NCBI GenBank assembly: GCA_004173515.1
Contig: SECN01000001.1
Location: 1-64,000 of the forward strand
Direction of reading: 5' to 3'
From: Myxococcaceae bacterium
GTDB lineage: Bacteria; Myxococcota; Myxococcia; Myxococcales; Myxococcaceae
Length of the DNA: 64,000 nucleotides
The notes under the pieces were generated by a model that ran no database searches, was not told where the DNA came from, and worked only from the letters and a program-made list of their open reading frames with translations. The position numbers and the translations under genes are program-made. Below, piece after piece: positions 1-10,461 of the stretch (its first letter is position 1; each line of letters begins with the position of its first letter).

Positions 1-3000
1 CAGGTGAGCTGCATCGCGGCCGTCACGGTGGCGAGGCGCACGGTGGTGTTCTCGTCCTCCACGCTCTGGCGCGCGAGCACGTCCAGCGCTTCCGGACGGC
101 GGGTGCGGCCCAGCGCGGCGACCAGCTTCGTGCGCTCGGGAATCTCCGTTGCCACGGACAGACGCGCGGCGAGCGCGGCAACGGCCGCGACGGTTCCCAG
201 CCGGGCCAGGGCCTCCTGGGCACGGCGCACCACCAGCGGCACTTCCGAGCGCAGGAAGGCGCCCAGCACCTCCACCGCCCGGTCATCCCCACGCCACGCG
301 AGCAGCTCCGCGGCGCGCAGCCGCAGGTCCTCGTGCTCGCTTCCGGCCGCGCGGCCCAGGGCCTCGGTGACGCGCGGGTCGTTGGCTCCGGCCAGACGTT
401 CAATCACGCCCACGCGCAGGTCGGCGTGCTCGCTGCCCAGCGCTGCCAGCAGCGGATCCAGGCTGCCCGCCGGGCTCAGCTTCTCCAGCAACTCGAAGGC
501 GGACTTGCGCACCTCCGGCAGCGGCGAGTTGAGCGCCGCCGTCACGCGCGGACGGGCCGCGTCGCCGCGCTCCGCCAGCTCTTCCAGCGCCGCGCGCGCC
601 ACGTCCGGCGACAGCGATGCCAGGGCCAGCGCCAGGGGCTCATCGCTGCCAGCGGGGTACAGCTCCTTGAGGCCCGCGAGCGCCGCGCGTCGCACCAACT
701 GGTGCGGATCCTCCAGCGCGCGCAGCAGGGCGGCCACGGCGGCGGACGTGCCCGCGTAACCCTCCAGGGTGAGCTTCACCACGCGGTCCACGGCGTCGCG
801 GCGGACGCGGTGGCCTTCCTCGTCGCCCGCGGACACCTGCCGCAGCAGGCCCACGTAGGCGCCGAACGCCAGCCGGCGCAGGTGCTGGCGCTCCGCCTGG
901 GTCGCCGTCTGCGGCGTCGCGTGCCCTGCTTCTCCGGCGTGGACGGCTGCACCACGTGCGACGCGCCCTCGGCCGTCTCCGGCTTCCAGGGGGCTTCCAG
1001 CGTGCGGGGCCGAGCGACCTTCTGTGCCTCGCGGAAGTAGTCCAGGGGCTTGTTGCGCAGCAGCAGCACCTGCGCCGCCGCGTAGCGCTGCTCCGGTTGG
1101 GCGCTGGAGAGCGCCTCGGCGAGGCCCACCACGCGCTTGGCCCGGTCCTCCTCCGAGGGCCAGTCCTTCATGTCGCCGGCCTTCTCCGGGCGCGGCGGCA
1201 ACAGCACTTCCACCAGGTGCGAGCGGTACGCGTCCGGCTCCGTGCGCAGCTCCAGCGCGCGGGCCGCCGCGTAACGCACTTCCGGACGGCCGCTGGACAG
1301 CGCGCTCGTCAGCAGGTCCGGCGGCTCACCGTCGCGGCTGGCGCGCAGGTCGCGGGCGAGCACGATGGCGAACACCATCTCCTGCACTTCACGCGCGGAG
1401 TCCTCCAGGCCGTGCAGGAGGCCACCGTCGCCCTCCGGGCCGAGGGCCGCGAAGGCGAGGATGGCACCCAGCCGGATGGGCAGGTGCTCATGGCGCAGGT
1501 TGCCGGTGAGCACCGGCAGGGCACGGACATCGCCCAGGCGAGACAGGCCGTCCGCCGCCCATGAGCGCGCCGCGACCAGCGAGTGGCCCAGCGCATCCAG
1601 CAGCGCGCCCTCGTCACCCCGACGGCTCGCGGTGGCGAGGCCGCGCGCGCCCTGCTCCTGGAGGTCCGACAGCTCGTGCGGCAGGAGCACCGTGGCGTAG
1701 AAGCCCAACAGGCGCCGCGAGCCCAGCGTGGCCAGCGCGCGCGACGCGCGGATGCGCAGCGGGACGAGGTAGCCGGGCGGGTAGAGCCGCTCCAGGTCCT
1801 TGTCGGTGATGAGCCCGCGCATGGGCTCGATGATGTCCTCCGCGCCACGCGGGGCCAGCAGCTCCGCGGCCCGCACGCGCACCGGCAGCGCCGTCGCCGC
1901 GATGCCCGCGAGCAGGGGTCCGTTCTCAGTGGGGATGAGCTTGTCGAGCGCGTCCAGCGCCGCGACGGCCACCTCCAGGTGCTCGTCCTGCACGCGCTTG
2001 AGCAGCGCGGAGCGCAGGGGCTCCGCAGGGGCGTGGATGGAGCCCTTCGCGGCCTTCTCGCGCAGGGCCGGGTGCGTGGAGGCGAGCGCGGCCAGGTGCG
2101 GCTCCGGCTTCTCCTTGCCCGCGAGCTTCACCCACGCCTCGTAGGCGGCGGTGGCCACGGCCACGTCGCGGTCCTCCACGGACTTCTTCAGCCGCTCCAG
2201 CGCCCAGTCTTCCGTGCCGCGCTGGGCGAGCACTTCCACCGCGCGGTTGCGCAGGTCCGGGAAGCGGCCCGTGAGCGCCCGGTCCACGGCCTTCTCCGGC
2301 TGCTTCTCGTTCCACGCCCACAGCGTGCGGAACGCCTCGCCGCGCACCTTGCCGGACTCGTCCTCCAGCGCGTTGCCCAGCAGCGGCTCCGCGCCCTGCG
2401 CCTTGGCGCCCAGCTTCACCAGCCGGTCCAGGCCGCGCACGCGCACGTCCTCGTGCCCGGAGCGCAGCGCGGCCTCCGCGGCGGACAGGGGCGCTTCCAC
2501 GTCCAGCGCCACCACCGCCTCCAACGCCGTGGCGCGCACGTCCGCGTCCGCGTCGTCCAGCATCCACACCAGCCGCTCGCGGGCGCGAGGGTCCTGCAAC
2601 GCCTGGAGCGAGGCCGCCGCCTGACGACGGATGGCCGACTCGTCCTCGCGCGACAGCTGCAACAGCGCGCCCAGCGCCCGACCATCTCCCAGTTGCGCAA
2701 GGCCCCGAGCGCCACGCACCGCCGTGTCCGGCATGCGGCACGCCATGGCGGCCAGCAGCGGCTCCAGGTCGGACTCCGTCAGCGCCGCGCCCGCCGTGGC
2801 GTTGGCGAAGAGCCGCTCGCGCGCGGTGGCCAGCTCCGCGTCGGTGGCGGGCTTCGCCTCCGTGTCTCCGGCGGCGCGCTTCGACTGGAGCATCAGCATG
2901 CGCGCCACTTCGCGCACCGAACGGGCGAACTCCTCGTCCTGCTTCTCCAGCGTGAGCGCCAGCGCCCGGCGCTCCAGCACGCGCACGGCGAAGGCCACGC

Positions 3001-4435
3001 GGCGCACGTCCCGGTCCGCGTCGTCCAGCGCGCGCGCCACCAGCGGCTGCATGCGCGGATCCCCCAGCAGGCCCGTCGCGGAGGCGCGCAGCAGCACCTC
3101 CACCTTGAGGGCGGCGGGGCCCCGCTCGAAGGCCAGCTTCAGGGGCTCCGTGCTGCCGGCGGGGGAGACGGCGACGAGCGCGTCCAGCGCGGCCTCGCCC
3201 ACGGGCGCCTTGTCGTCCGCGAGCTTGCCCGCGATGAGGCCCGGCACCAGCGGCGACGTGCCGCCCAGCTTCGCCAGCCGGCGCAGCGCCAGCACCCGCG
3301 TGTCGGAGAAGCGCGAGTCGAGCGCCGCGCGCGGGGCGGCCAGCGGCGACTCCGTCTCCAGCTTCGTCAGCGCATCCAGCGCGGCGGTGCGCACGCCCAC
3401 CACGTCGTCGTTGAGCCGCTCGCGCAGCTTCGCCCGGGCGGCGGTGCGGCCCTGCGCGCCCAGCTCCGTGGCGGCGAGCTTGCGCACCTCCGCGTCCGGA
3501 TCCGTGCCCAGCAGGGCCAGCGCGAACTCCAGCGCCTCCGGCTCCAGCAGCGCGGCGGCCTCGCGCACGGCGGCCTCGCGGCGGGGACGGCCCGCCTTGC
3601 GCGCCTCGTTGAGCACATCGAAGCCGTGCGTGAAGGTAACGGTCTCGTCCGTGGGCTTGCCATCCGTGCCCAGCGTGATGCGCGTGACGGTGCGCTCGTC
3701 GCCGGCCGCGAACACGAAGCCCAGCACCTGCTTCGCCTGACGGGGATTGGCTGGCGGCCCGAAGGCCACCGCGTGGACGGCCTTGGTGCCCAGCTCGAAC
3801 GTGCGCGGCTTGCGACGCTCGTCCAGCCGCCACACCTTCAGCTTGCCGTCGCCACCCACCGACGCGATGCGCTCCGCCGGCTCCTGACCCGCTTCCGCCG
3901 GGGGCGTGGGCGGGAACACCAGCCCCAGCACCGGGCCCGCGTGGCCGCTGTCCTTCTCGCCGCGGACCTCGAACTCCACCGCGCCGACCAGGTACCAGAT
4001 GCGCAGCTTCCCATCGTCGCGCAGCGGCTGCGAGGACGCGCTCCACTCCTTCAGCTTGCGCGTGCTCTCCCAGTCCCACGCGCGCACGAAGCCGTCCGCG
4101 CCCGCCGTGTAGAGCACCTTGCCGTCGCTGCTTCCCGCCACCGCGGTGCACCCGCCCGGGTGCGCGCCGTGGAGCTGGAACTGCACCGCGCCGTCGGTGA
4201 GCGACCCGAAGCGCACCGTGCCGTCCGCGCCCGCCGCGGCGTAGCGCTCGCCCGACAGCGCGAGCCCCAGCACGTGCGCGGGCAGCGACGCCGTCCACAG
4301 GACCTTGTTGGTGCCGGGCTCGTACGCGGTGAGGCGGCTGTCCGGGGCGGCACGCGTGCCCCCCACGAGCAGCAGGCGGGCATTGGCCGCGAGCGCACGG
4401 ACCTTCTCGATGTTGCCGATGGAGAGGTTGGCCAT
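1..4435 (-). pseudogene. WD40/HEAT-repeat giant protein, frameshifted and cut by window edge
   Basis: The first ~270 residues look like a WD40 propeller (repeated units ending in AWDW, KVWR and similar). The rest is a long series of HEAT/armadillo-type helical repeats (recurring 'D.DVR..A..AL..L' units), so this is a scaffold or interaction protein with no visible enzyme domain. The frame that starts at ATG 4435 reads well to about position 925, then turns into Arg-rich nonsense and stops at 776. From about 913 down to position 1 another minus frame again gives good HEAT repeats (for example VKLTLEGYAGTSAAVAALLR near 780-721). The offset fits one missing base at about 913-930. I see no slippery heptamer there. 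The gene continues past the window start. It lies 12 bp after a second HEAT-like gene, which is also frameshifted, so the two probably form an operon. The function is unknown. Confidence 0.75.
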
Positions 4436-4447
4436 GGTGTCGTTGTC

Positions 4448-6604
4448 CTAGATGCCGCCGAGCTGCACGCCCGGGTGAGCCGCGAAGCGCGTCGTGCCGC
4501 CCGCCTCGCGCGTGTCCTTGCCGCCGCCCGCGGGCTTCCAGTCCTCCGGCAGGTGCAGCGGACGGTGCTTCTCCCAGAGCAGCCGCACCGCGAACAGGCC
4601 CACCTCGCGGTCCGCGCTCTGCATCAGCCCGGACAGCCGCTCCGCCCCGCCCAGCCGCGCGTAGTGCCGGCGGATGAGCTCCACGGCGACTTCGCGCGTG
4701 CTGCGCTTGGTGGACTCCGTGAGCGCGAACACCTTGCCCGCGTCCAGCTCCTCCGGCTGCAACGTGTGGCGCGCGTCCGCCCCGGCCTCGCCCGCGTTCA
4801 GCAGGGCGTCATAGGCCAGGTTGCGGATCTCCTTCGCGTCCGAGTCCGCCAGCTCGTACACCCGCGTCTGGTAGCCCCACGCGCGCAATTCCGAGCGGGC
4901 GATGGTCAGCGCGAAGCGGCGCACGTCGTCGCGCGCATCGAACAGCGCGGGCCACAGCTTCTCCGCCGTGTACGCCTTGCGAGGCGCCCGGGGCTTGATG
5001 TCGTAGGACTTCGACTCCGGCTGCTCCGGCCCGATGCCCGGGTGGTGGCATCTCAGGTACGTCTGCGCGAACGTGCGCACCGGGGCCGGCTGCTTCGCGC
5101 CCAGCGCCAGGTCGAACAGGCGCTCCAGGCCCTGCGCCGCGTCGCCCGTGTCGCTGAAGTCCGCGGGCACCACGTTCTCCAGCAGGTAGCGGTGACCGAA
5201 GTCGTGCAGCGTCGGGTCCGCGCGCCGCGCCAGCGCCAGCAGCCAGGGCACCGTGAGCTGCCGCGCGGTGAAGAGCTTGCGGTTGCCCAGCAGCGCCAGC
5301 GCCGTCTCGCGGTGCTTCGCGCTGAACACCAGCGCCTTCACCCGCTCCACGTCCAGGCCCGGCAGGCTGTCCGCGCGCGTGAGCCACTGCGCCGCCTGAC
5401 GGCCCAGGCGCGGATGCGACACGAGGTCCAAGAGCCACTCCGGCCCGATGTCCGCCGGCTTGTACGCGCCCAGCGCCTTCATCGCCGCGTCCTCCACGAT
5501 GCGCGGACGCTTCGAGCGCTTGGCCTCCGTCAGCGTCTGCTTCCAGAACGACGCGGGCATCTCCCCGGCGGCGTACTTGGACGCGATGTAGCCCGTGGCC
5601 CACTTGAGCTGTTCCTGCTGGCCGAAGAGCTGCTCGCGCAGGAAGTCCTGCGTGATTTCGGCCCGGTCGAAGGACTGCTCCAGCGCCTTCGCCGCGAAGC
5701 CCGCCGTGGCCTTCGTGACGAGCAGCCGGCCCAGCAGCTCCAGCCCCAGGTCGCGCGGCTTGCGCTTCTCCAGCGTGGCGGCGGCGAAGGCCACCACGTC
5801 GTCCTCGCCGTCCTCCGCCAGCTCCGCGAGCCGGTCCGCGGGCATGTCCTGCGCGTGGCCGCGCGCGTACTCGATGGCGTACGCCCGGGCCTTGTCGCTG
5901 GGGGACACCAGGAGCGCGAGCACCGCGTCGTGCAGCCCGACGGCGCGCAGCTTGCCCTGGTTGGATGGCGAACTTCGCGGCCGGATCCGAACCGCACGTG
6001 TCCAGCAGGCGCATCAGCGCGTCCGGCGAGCGCTTCCACGCGTCCGGGTACATGCGCTGCTTCACCATGTCCGCGGGCGGCTGGATGGGGAAGCGCGTCG
6101 CGGAGTAGTTGCGGCTGTTGTGCGCCCAGACATGGTGCGCCACCCAGCACGCGGACCACGACGTGTCCGGCTGGTAGTGCCGCAGGACCTCCACCGCGAA
6201 CTGCGGGTAGAGCTCCGGCACGGCCGCGCCCAGGTGGCGCAGGAAGCGCCACGCGCGGCGCTGGAGGTAGGTGAGGGTGCCGCTGCCGACCTCGCGCGAG
6301 CGGTGGCTGCCGCGCTCGGTGTCGAATCTCCACGCCAGCACGCCGAACATCTCCGCGTCGTGGCGCGCAAGCGCTGCCACGCCTCGTGCGAGCCCTGGCG
6401 GCGGCCGGCCTTCTCACCGCGCTGCTGCGCCTGCGTGAGCAGGGACTTCAGCGCGTCGAAGTCGAGCGCGCCCTGCGGCAGCGGCGTGTCCGACGTCTTG
6501 TCCGGCTGGTCCAGGAACGCCAACACGGCCTCGGCGAGGTCGGGTGCCTCCGCCCTGGCCAGACGTTCGAGGTCCGTTGCGCTCAGCGCGTCGCTCGGGG
6601 TCAT
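4448..6604 (-). pseudogene. HEAT-like repeat protein with two frameshifts, partner of the WD40/HEAT gene
   Basis: The coding sequence has to be pieced together from three frames. ATG 6604 to about 6375 gives MTPSDALSATDLERLARAEA... ending in EAWQRL. The next frame, about 6380 to 5965, begins ARHDAEMFGVLAWRF and ends in DPAAKFA. A third frame, about 5965 to the TAG at 4448, begins SNQGKLRAVGLHDAVLALL. Junction one fits one lost base near 6370-6382, and junction two fits one gained base near 5963-5968. The product would be ~715 aa of alpha-helical repeats with no catalytic motif I recognise. GTG 6610 is an alternative start. It is followed after 12 bp by the WD40/HEAT gene. Either these are sequencing indels or the whole operon is decaying. 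The family is not recognised. Confidence 0.7.
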
Positions 6605-6659
6605 GGGCACGGGGGTTTAACACACCTCACCGTCACCCCAAGGCTCCGATGCTCCCACC

Positions 6660-9600
6660 TCACCAGGTGAGGGTGGGCACCTGCACCTCCTGCTCGGCGG
6701 CGGTCCCCACCGTCACGTCCTGACGGTACGTCAGCCACTTCCCGTTGCCCCGGCGCAGCACGAACAGCGTGTAGGACCCGGGCGGCACGTTGCTCCAGGT
6801 CGCATTGCTGGAGGCGGCCGTTTGCAGGGCCCTCTCGCGCAGCCGCTCCGCCGCGTCATCCGAGCCTGGCAGCGGCACCGTGCCCGGGAAGAGGAGCGCG
6901 ATCCCCTGGGCCCCGCGCTCGCCCCAGCGCACCGTCACCGTGGCGCCCTGCGCGGCCGCGACCAGCCCCACCCGGGTGACGCGATGCGCCTCGACGCGCA
7001 CCTTCTGGTAGGGCGCCGCGTAGGGTCCATTCCCAGAGCGCAGGCCCACCAGGTAGTCACCGGGCTCCAGCTCGCGGAAGACGGTCCGCGCGTCATCGTC
7101 CGCGATGTAGTTGGTGACCTCCAGGTCCCGCTCCGAGCGGATCGACACCATGGCGGAGTAGGGCTGGCCCTGCGCATCCTTCACCGTCACCTCCAGGCGG
7201 GTGTCGCCCTGGAGGCGCAATTCGAGCGTGTCCTCGTTGGGGCCCAGCGCGCGCTCCAGCGTCGCGTACTCCGCCTTGTCATGCTGCGCGGTGAGCCGGT
7301 ACGGCCGGGACTCCACGGAGGGCAGGGTGAAGGTGCCATCCCGGGCGGTGGTGGCGTCCAGGAAGCCGCCCGAGACGTCGTAGATGTCGTATTCCTCTCC
7401 CGACTCCTCCTCCGCCGCGGCCTTCAGCTCCTCGAGGGGAAGGGACAGGGAGATGGCCACGCCCTCCAGCGGTTCGCCGGTCGCGTCGTCCACCACGCGG
7501 CCCCGGACGGCGTGCCCCGCTTCGATGCGCACCTCGCCCAGGTCCACGTCGCGCCCGGCGGGGACGCGCACGTCGCGCTGGGTGAACGCGTGGCCCGGGG
7601 CCTGGAAGGTCAGGTGATGGAGGCCGGGCTTGTCCACGAAGACGGTGAAGGCCCCGCGCGGGTCGCGCACGGGCTCCTCGTTCAGGTCGAAGCGCGTGAT
7701 GGGCGCCCCGTTCGGTTTCACCAGCCGCCCGGTGATGTGGCTCTGGGCGGTCAGGACGACGCGCACGGCCAGGTTGCCCGCGCGGGCGATGACCTTGGGG
7801 TCTTCATCGTGTCCCTTCCACCGGCCCATCTTCAGCTCCCCGAGCAGGTCCGCGATTCCTTCGTCTCCTTCGTCCTCCTCGGGCTCGGGCTCGGGCTTCG
7901 CGGGCGGGCGGGGCATCGCGTAGCCGGGCTTCGCCGCCTTCACCTCGTAGTCCCAGTCCCGGGCCATGGGCTCCAGGACGAAGCGGCCGTCGGGCCCCGT
8001 CTTGTTCTCCAGGGGGGAATAGGTGCGGCCCCTGCTGCCCTCTTCTTCCCGGGCCAGGGCCGTCACGGTGACGCCCGCCAGGGGCTGGCCCTGGCCATCC
8101 ACCACCACGCCGGCCATCCGTCCATCCAGGTCCAGGTGCAGCGCGAGCTCCACGGTCTCCGAGCCCCGCAGCTCCACGCGCTGGGGCATCCGTCGCTGGT
8201 AGCCGCCCTCGGTCGTCTGCACCCAGACGGCGTAGTTGCCCGGCTCCACGCCCTTGATGGTGAAGGTCCCTGCCTCCTCCGTGGAGCCCGCGAAGTCGAC
8301 GCGCCCGTGGTCCTCCGGGTCGTCCTCGTTGATGCCGCCCTTCGTCAGGGTGACGTCCACCCCGTTGACGGGGAGGCCGCTGGAGTTCGTCACGGTGCCC
8401 CGCACCGTGGCGCCGGAGTCCAGGGTCACCTGGACTCCGGAGGAGGGGGCCTGGGCCTGGAGTTCCTTGCGCAGGAAGCCCTCCGCTTCGACGGCGAGGA
8501 TGCCGGCCATGGCCTGGTCCACCTTGATGACGAAGTGGCCCGTGTCGTCGGACGTGGCGTCGAAGGTGCGGATGCGCATGTGGTGCGAGCGGTGCATGAG
8601 GATCCGCGGCCGGACTGGAAGCTCATCCTCGGGCCGTGGCCGCAGCGACACGGCGGCCTCCTTCACCGGCTGGCCCTGGGCGTCCAGGACCTGGCCCTCC
8701 AGGAGGGTCGCGGGAGACAGGACGAACTCCAGGGGCGGGGTGTCGTGGCCCACGGTCCGCTCCTCGGTGAGGTCCAGCATCCGCTCCGCCATCACCTGGA
8801 AGTGATACGAGCGGGCCAGCAGCGGGCCCAGGCGCACGTGGCCTTCCGCGTCGGTCTGCTGGGTCTTGTTCACGCCATCACCCACCACGCCCAGGTCGAA
8901 GGTGTCGCTGTCCGCGCCGATGGCGACCACCACGGCGTCGCGCACGGGACGGCCCGCCGCATCGCGCACGGTGGCGTCGACGAAGAACGCGCTGCCCAGG
9001 CGGAGCGTCACCTCGGCTTCGGACTGGTGCTCCGTCAGCTCCACCTGGGCCAGGGCCCGCTGCCCGCCGTGCTCCGTGGTCATGACGTAGGCGGAGGGCA
9101 GCAGGTTGTCGAAGCGGAAGCGCCCGTCGGCGTCGGAGACGGTGATGCGCTCACCGTCCCGCTCCACCACGGAGACGCCCGGGACGGGCCGCTCGCCGTC
9201 CAGCACCTGGCCCACGATGCGCCGGGGCGGGTGCAGCACCAGGTCCTCTTCCAGGGCCTGCGGCCCCAAATCTTGGAGCCAGGTGGAGAGCTTGCCGGGG
9301 TGGGACGCGGCCAGGGTGTAGGAGGCCTCGGGCAGGGGGCCCACGGCGAAGCGGCCCTCGGCGTCGGCGACCGCTTCGAAGTAGCGGGCGTTGCCGGTGT
9401 GCAGCACCGTCAGCCGGGTGCCGGGCAGCGGGGCGCCATCCTCGTCCACCACGCGGCCGGAGAGCCTCTTCGCGGGGACGAGCACCAGCTTCAGGTCCTG
9501 GGTGCCGGTGGCGACGTCCTCCTCCAGGGCCGCGCCCTCGGGTCCCAGCGCCCACACGGCGACGGAGCCCTGGGGCAGACCCTCCAGCGTGAAGGTGCCG

Positions 9601-10016
9601 TCCTGGGCGGAAGGGGTGCTGGTGAGCACGAAGGCGGAGCCCCGGTGGGAGGCCACCATCTCCAGCGCCCAGTCCCAGGCGGACGCGGTGGTGCAACCGC
9701 TGTCCGCCAGGGAGACGGCGGGATCCGTGTCGCAGGGCAGCTCCGACAGGGTCTCGCCCGGCAGGGGCACCGTGGCGGAGACCTCCACGCCGGCGGCGGG
9801 CTGGCCCCGGGCGTCCAGGACGCGGCCCCGCACCTGGAGGGCACCCCGGGGCGGTTCGGGTGGAGGGGTCGACAGCGGCCTGCGCACGGGCCTGGACGTA
9901 GCGGAGGGCGCGTCCTTCGAGGACGGTGCGGTGGGGCTCAGCCACCCGAAGATGCCCGCTCCGATGAGGAGCAGGAGCACCACTCCCCCCATGACCACCG
10001 CCGACGGCTTCCGCAT
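6660..10016 (-). CDS. Membrane-anchored carboxypeptidase-regulatory-like repeat protein
   Basis: This 1118-aa protein has one N-terminal hydrophobic segment (about residues 8-26) that serves as a signal anchor, followed by a Pro/Ser-rich linker. It then carries about ten Ig-like units of the carboxypeptidase-regulatory/transthyretin type, recognised by the recurring pattern G.V.D..G.P..G..V and D..G.F....L..G.Y.L. There is a Glu/Asp/Pro-rich insert near residues 700-720. Such proteins are common, large and surface-exposed in myxobacteria, and they act as adhesive or structural stalks; no catalytic residues are visible. The reading frame is intact over 3.3 kb, in contrast to the two frameshifted genes just downstream. 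The start is ATG 10016. The role is inferred only from the fold. Confidence 0.8.
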   Translation of the reverse strand: MRKPSAVVMGGVVLLLLIGAGIFGWLSPTAPSSKDAPSATSRPVRRPLSTPPPEPPRGALQVRGRVLDARGQPAAGVEVSATVPLPGETLSELPCDTDPAVSLADSGCTTASAWDWALEMVASHRGSAFVLTSTPSAQDGTFTLEGLPQGSVAVWALGPEGAALEEDVATGTQDLKLVLVPAKRLSGRVVDEDGAPLPGTRLTVLHTGNARYFEAVADAEGRFAVGPLPEASYTLAASHPGKLSTWLQDLGPQALEEDLVLHPPRRIVGQVLDGERPVPGVSVVERDGERITVSDADGRFRFDNLLPSAYVMTTEHGGQRALAQVELTEHQSEAEVTLRLGSAFFVDATVRDAAGRPVRDAVVVAIGADSDTFDLGVVGDGVNKTQQTDAEGHVRLGPLLARSYHFQVMAERMLDLTEERTVGHDTPPLEFVLSPATLLEGQVLDAQGQPVKEAAVSLRPRPEDELPVRPRILMHRSHHMRIRTFDATSDDTGHFVIKVDQAMAGILAVEAEGFLRKELQAQAPSSGVQVTLDSGATVRGTVTNSSGLPVNGVDVTLTKGGINEDDPEDHGRVDFAGSTEEAGTFTIKGVEPGNYAVWVQTTEGGYQRRMPQRVELRGSETVELALHLDLDGRMAGVVVDGQGQPLAGVTVTALAREEEGSRGRTYSPLENKTGPDGRFVLEPMARDWDYEVKAAKPGYAMPRPPAKPEPEPEEDEGDEGIADLLGELKMGRWKGHDEDPKVIARAGNLAVRVVLTAQSHITGRLVKPNGAPITRFDLNEEPVRDPRGAFTVFVDKPGLHHLTFQAPGHAFTQRDVRVPAGRDVDLGEVRIEAGHAVRGRVVDDATGEPLEGVAISLSLPLEELKAAAEEESGEEYDIYDVSGGFLDATTARDGTFTLPSVESRPYRLTAQHDKAEYATLERALGPNEDTLELRLQGDTRLEVTVKDAQGQPYSAMVSIRSERDLEVTNYIADDDARTVFRELEPGDYLVGLRSGNGPYAAPYQKVRVEAHRVTRVGLVAAAQGATVTVRWGERGAQGIALLFPGTVPLPGSDDAAERLRERALQTAASSNATWSNVPPGSYTLFVLRRGNGKWLTYRQDVTVGTAAEQEVQVPTLTW

Positions 10017-10161
10017 GGCGCCCCTCCAGGGTGGGCGACTGTAGCAGGAGGGCTGACGTGGACCGCGAGCGGGGGGCTTCAGCCCGGCGCGTCAGGGGGG
10101 GCCGGAGGAAAAAGAAGGGGTCGAACCAAGGATTCGAGCGACCGACGTATTTGGAGATGAG

Positions 10162-10365
10162 GTGGGAGTGACGGAGGCAGAGCCGTCGTCGCTCAAGGGC
10201 TTCGGGCGCAGAGCGTCCTGGGCGGAGGGGGGAAGGGTTCTGGGGGTCGATCTTCCGGAACTCCTCAAGGTTTTCGAAGGTCGTCGTCTTGAAGGCACAA
10301 GCAGGACGGAAGCGGGTCTTTGGGGGCCGCTTTCGATGAGGGGGACCCCTCGGGGGAGGGGTTGA
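10162..10365 (+). CDS. Possible 67-aa small protein (or part of a small RNA)
   Basis: A GTG start at 10162 is preceded by GGAG with five bases of spacing. The frame runs 67 codons and stops at 10365, two bases before the left arm of a perfect terminator hairpin. The predicted product is basic, has a short amphipathic stretch (LPELLKVFEGRRLEG) and shows no signal peptide or known domain. The terminator shows that something is transcribed on this strand, but the ORF itself may be accidental in such GC-rich DNA. A structured small RNA is an equally good explanation. Confidence 0.25.
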   Translation: MGVTEAEPSSLKGFGRRASWAEGGRVLGVDLPELLKVFEGRRLEGTSRTEAGLWGPLSMRGTPRGRG

Positions 10366-10367
10366 GT

Positions 10368-10409
10368 CACTGGGAGCGCGTCGAGGGGGCGCGCTCCCAG
10401 TGTTTTTTT
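10368..10409 (+). terminator. Strong intrinsic terminator
   Basis: A perfect 13-bp stem (CACTGGGAGCGCG at 10368-10380 and CGCGCTCCCAGTG at 10390-10402) with a 9-base loop is followed by seven T residues (10403-10409). The T-run is only on the plus-strand side, so it terminates plus-strand transcription. The genes on both sides are on the minus strand. Confidence 0.85.
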
Positions 10410-10461
10410 CCAAGGGTCGGCCTGGATCCGCGTCGGGGGACGCTGGGTCGGCCGGCCTGTT

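Larger units (their letters stand above)
10017..10461. other. 445-bp region without a confident gene
   Basis: No convincing protein family is visible on either strand. The plus strand holds a short ORF with a ribosome-binding site (10162-10365), followed directly by a textbook intrinsic terminator (10368-10409). This suggests a short plus-strand transcript, either a small RNA or a small protein. Minus-strand ORFs through here read as low-complexity Pro/Arg/Ser and look like shadows. Confidence 0.5.

Noticed and set aside
913-930. Programmed ribosomal frameshift in the WD40/HEAT gene
   Set aside because: No slippery heptamer, stem-loop or pseudoknot is evident, and two more frameshifts occur in the next gene, so indel or decay is the simpler explanation.
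1583-6274. 1563-codon open frame on the plus strand across the HEAT-repeat genes
   Set aside because: It is a mirror of the minus-strand repeats in GC-rich DNA, rich in Arg, Gln, His and Ala, and has no domain pattern; the minus frames give clear WD40/HEAT units.
10105-10135. tRNA-like T-loop sequence (GGTCGAACC...GGATTCGAGC)
   Set aside because: No acceptor stem, D-arm or anticodon arm can be folded around it.
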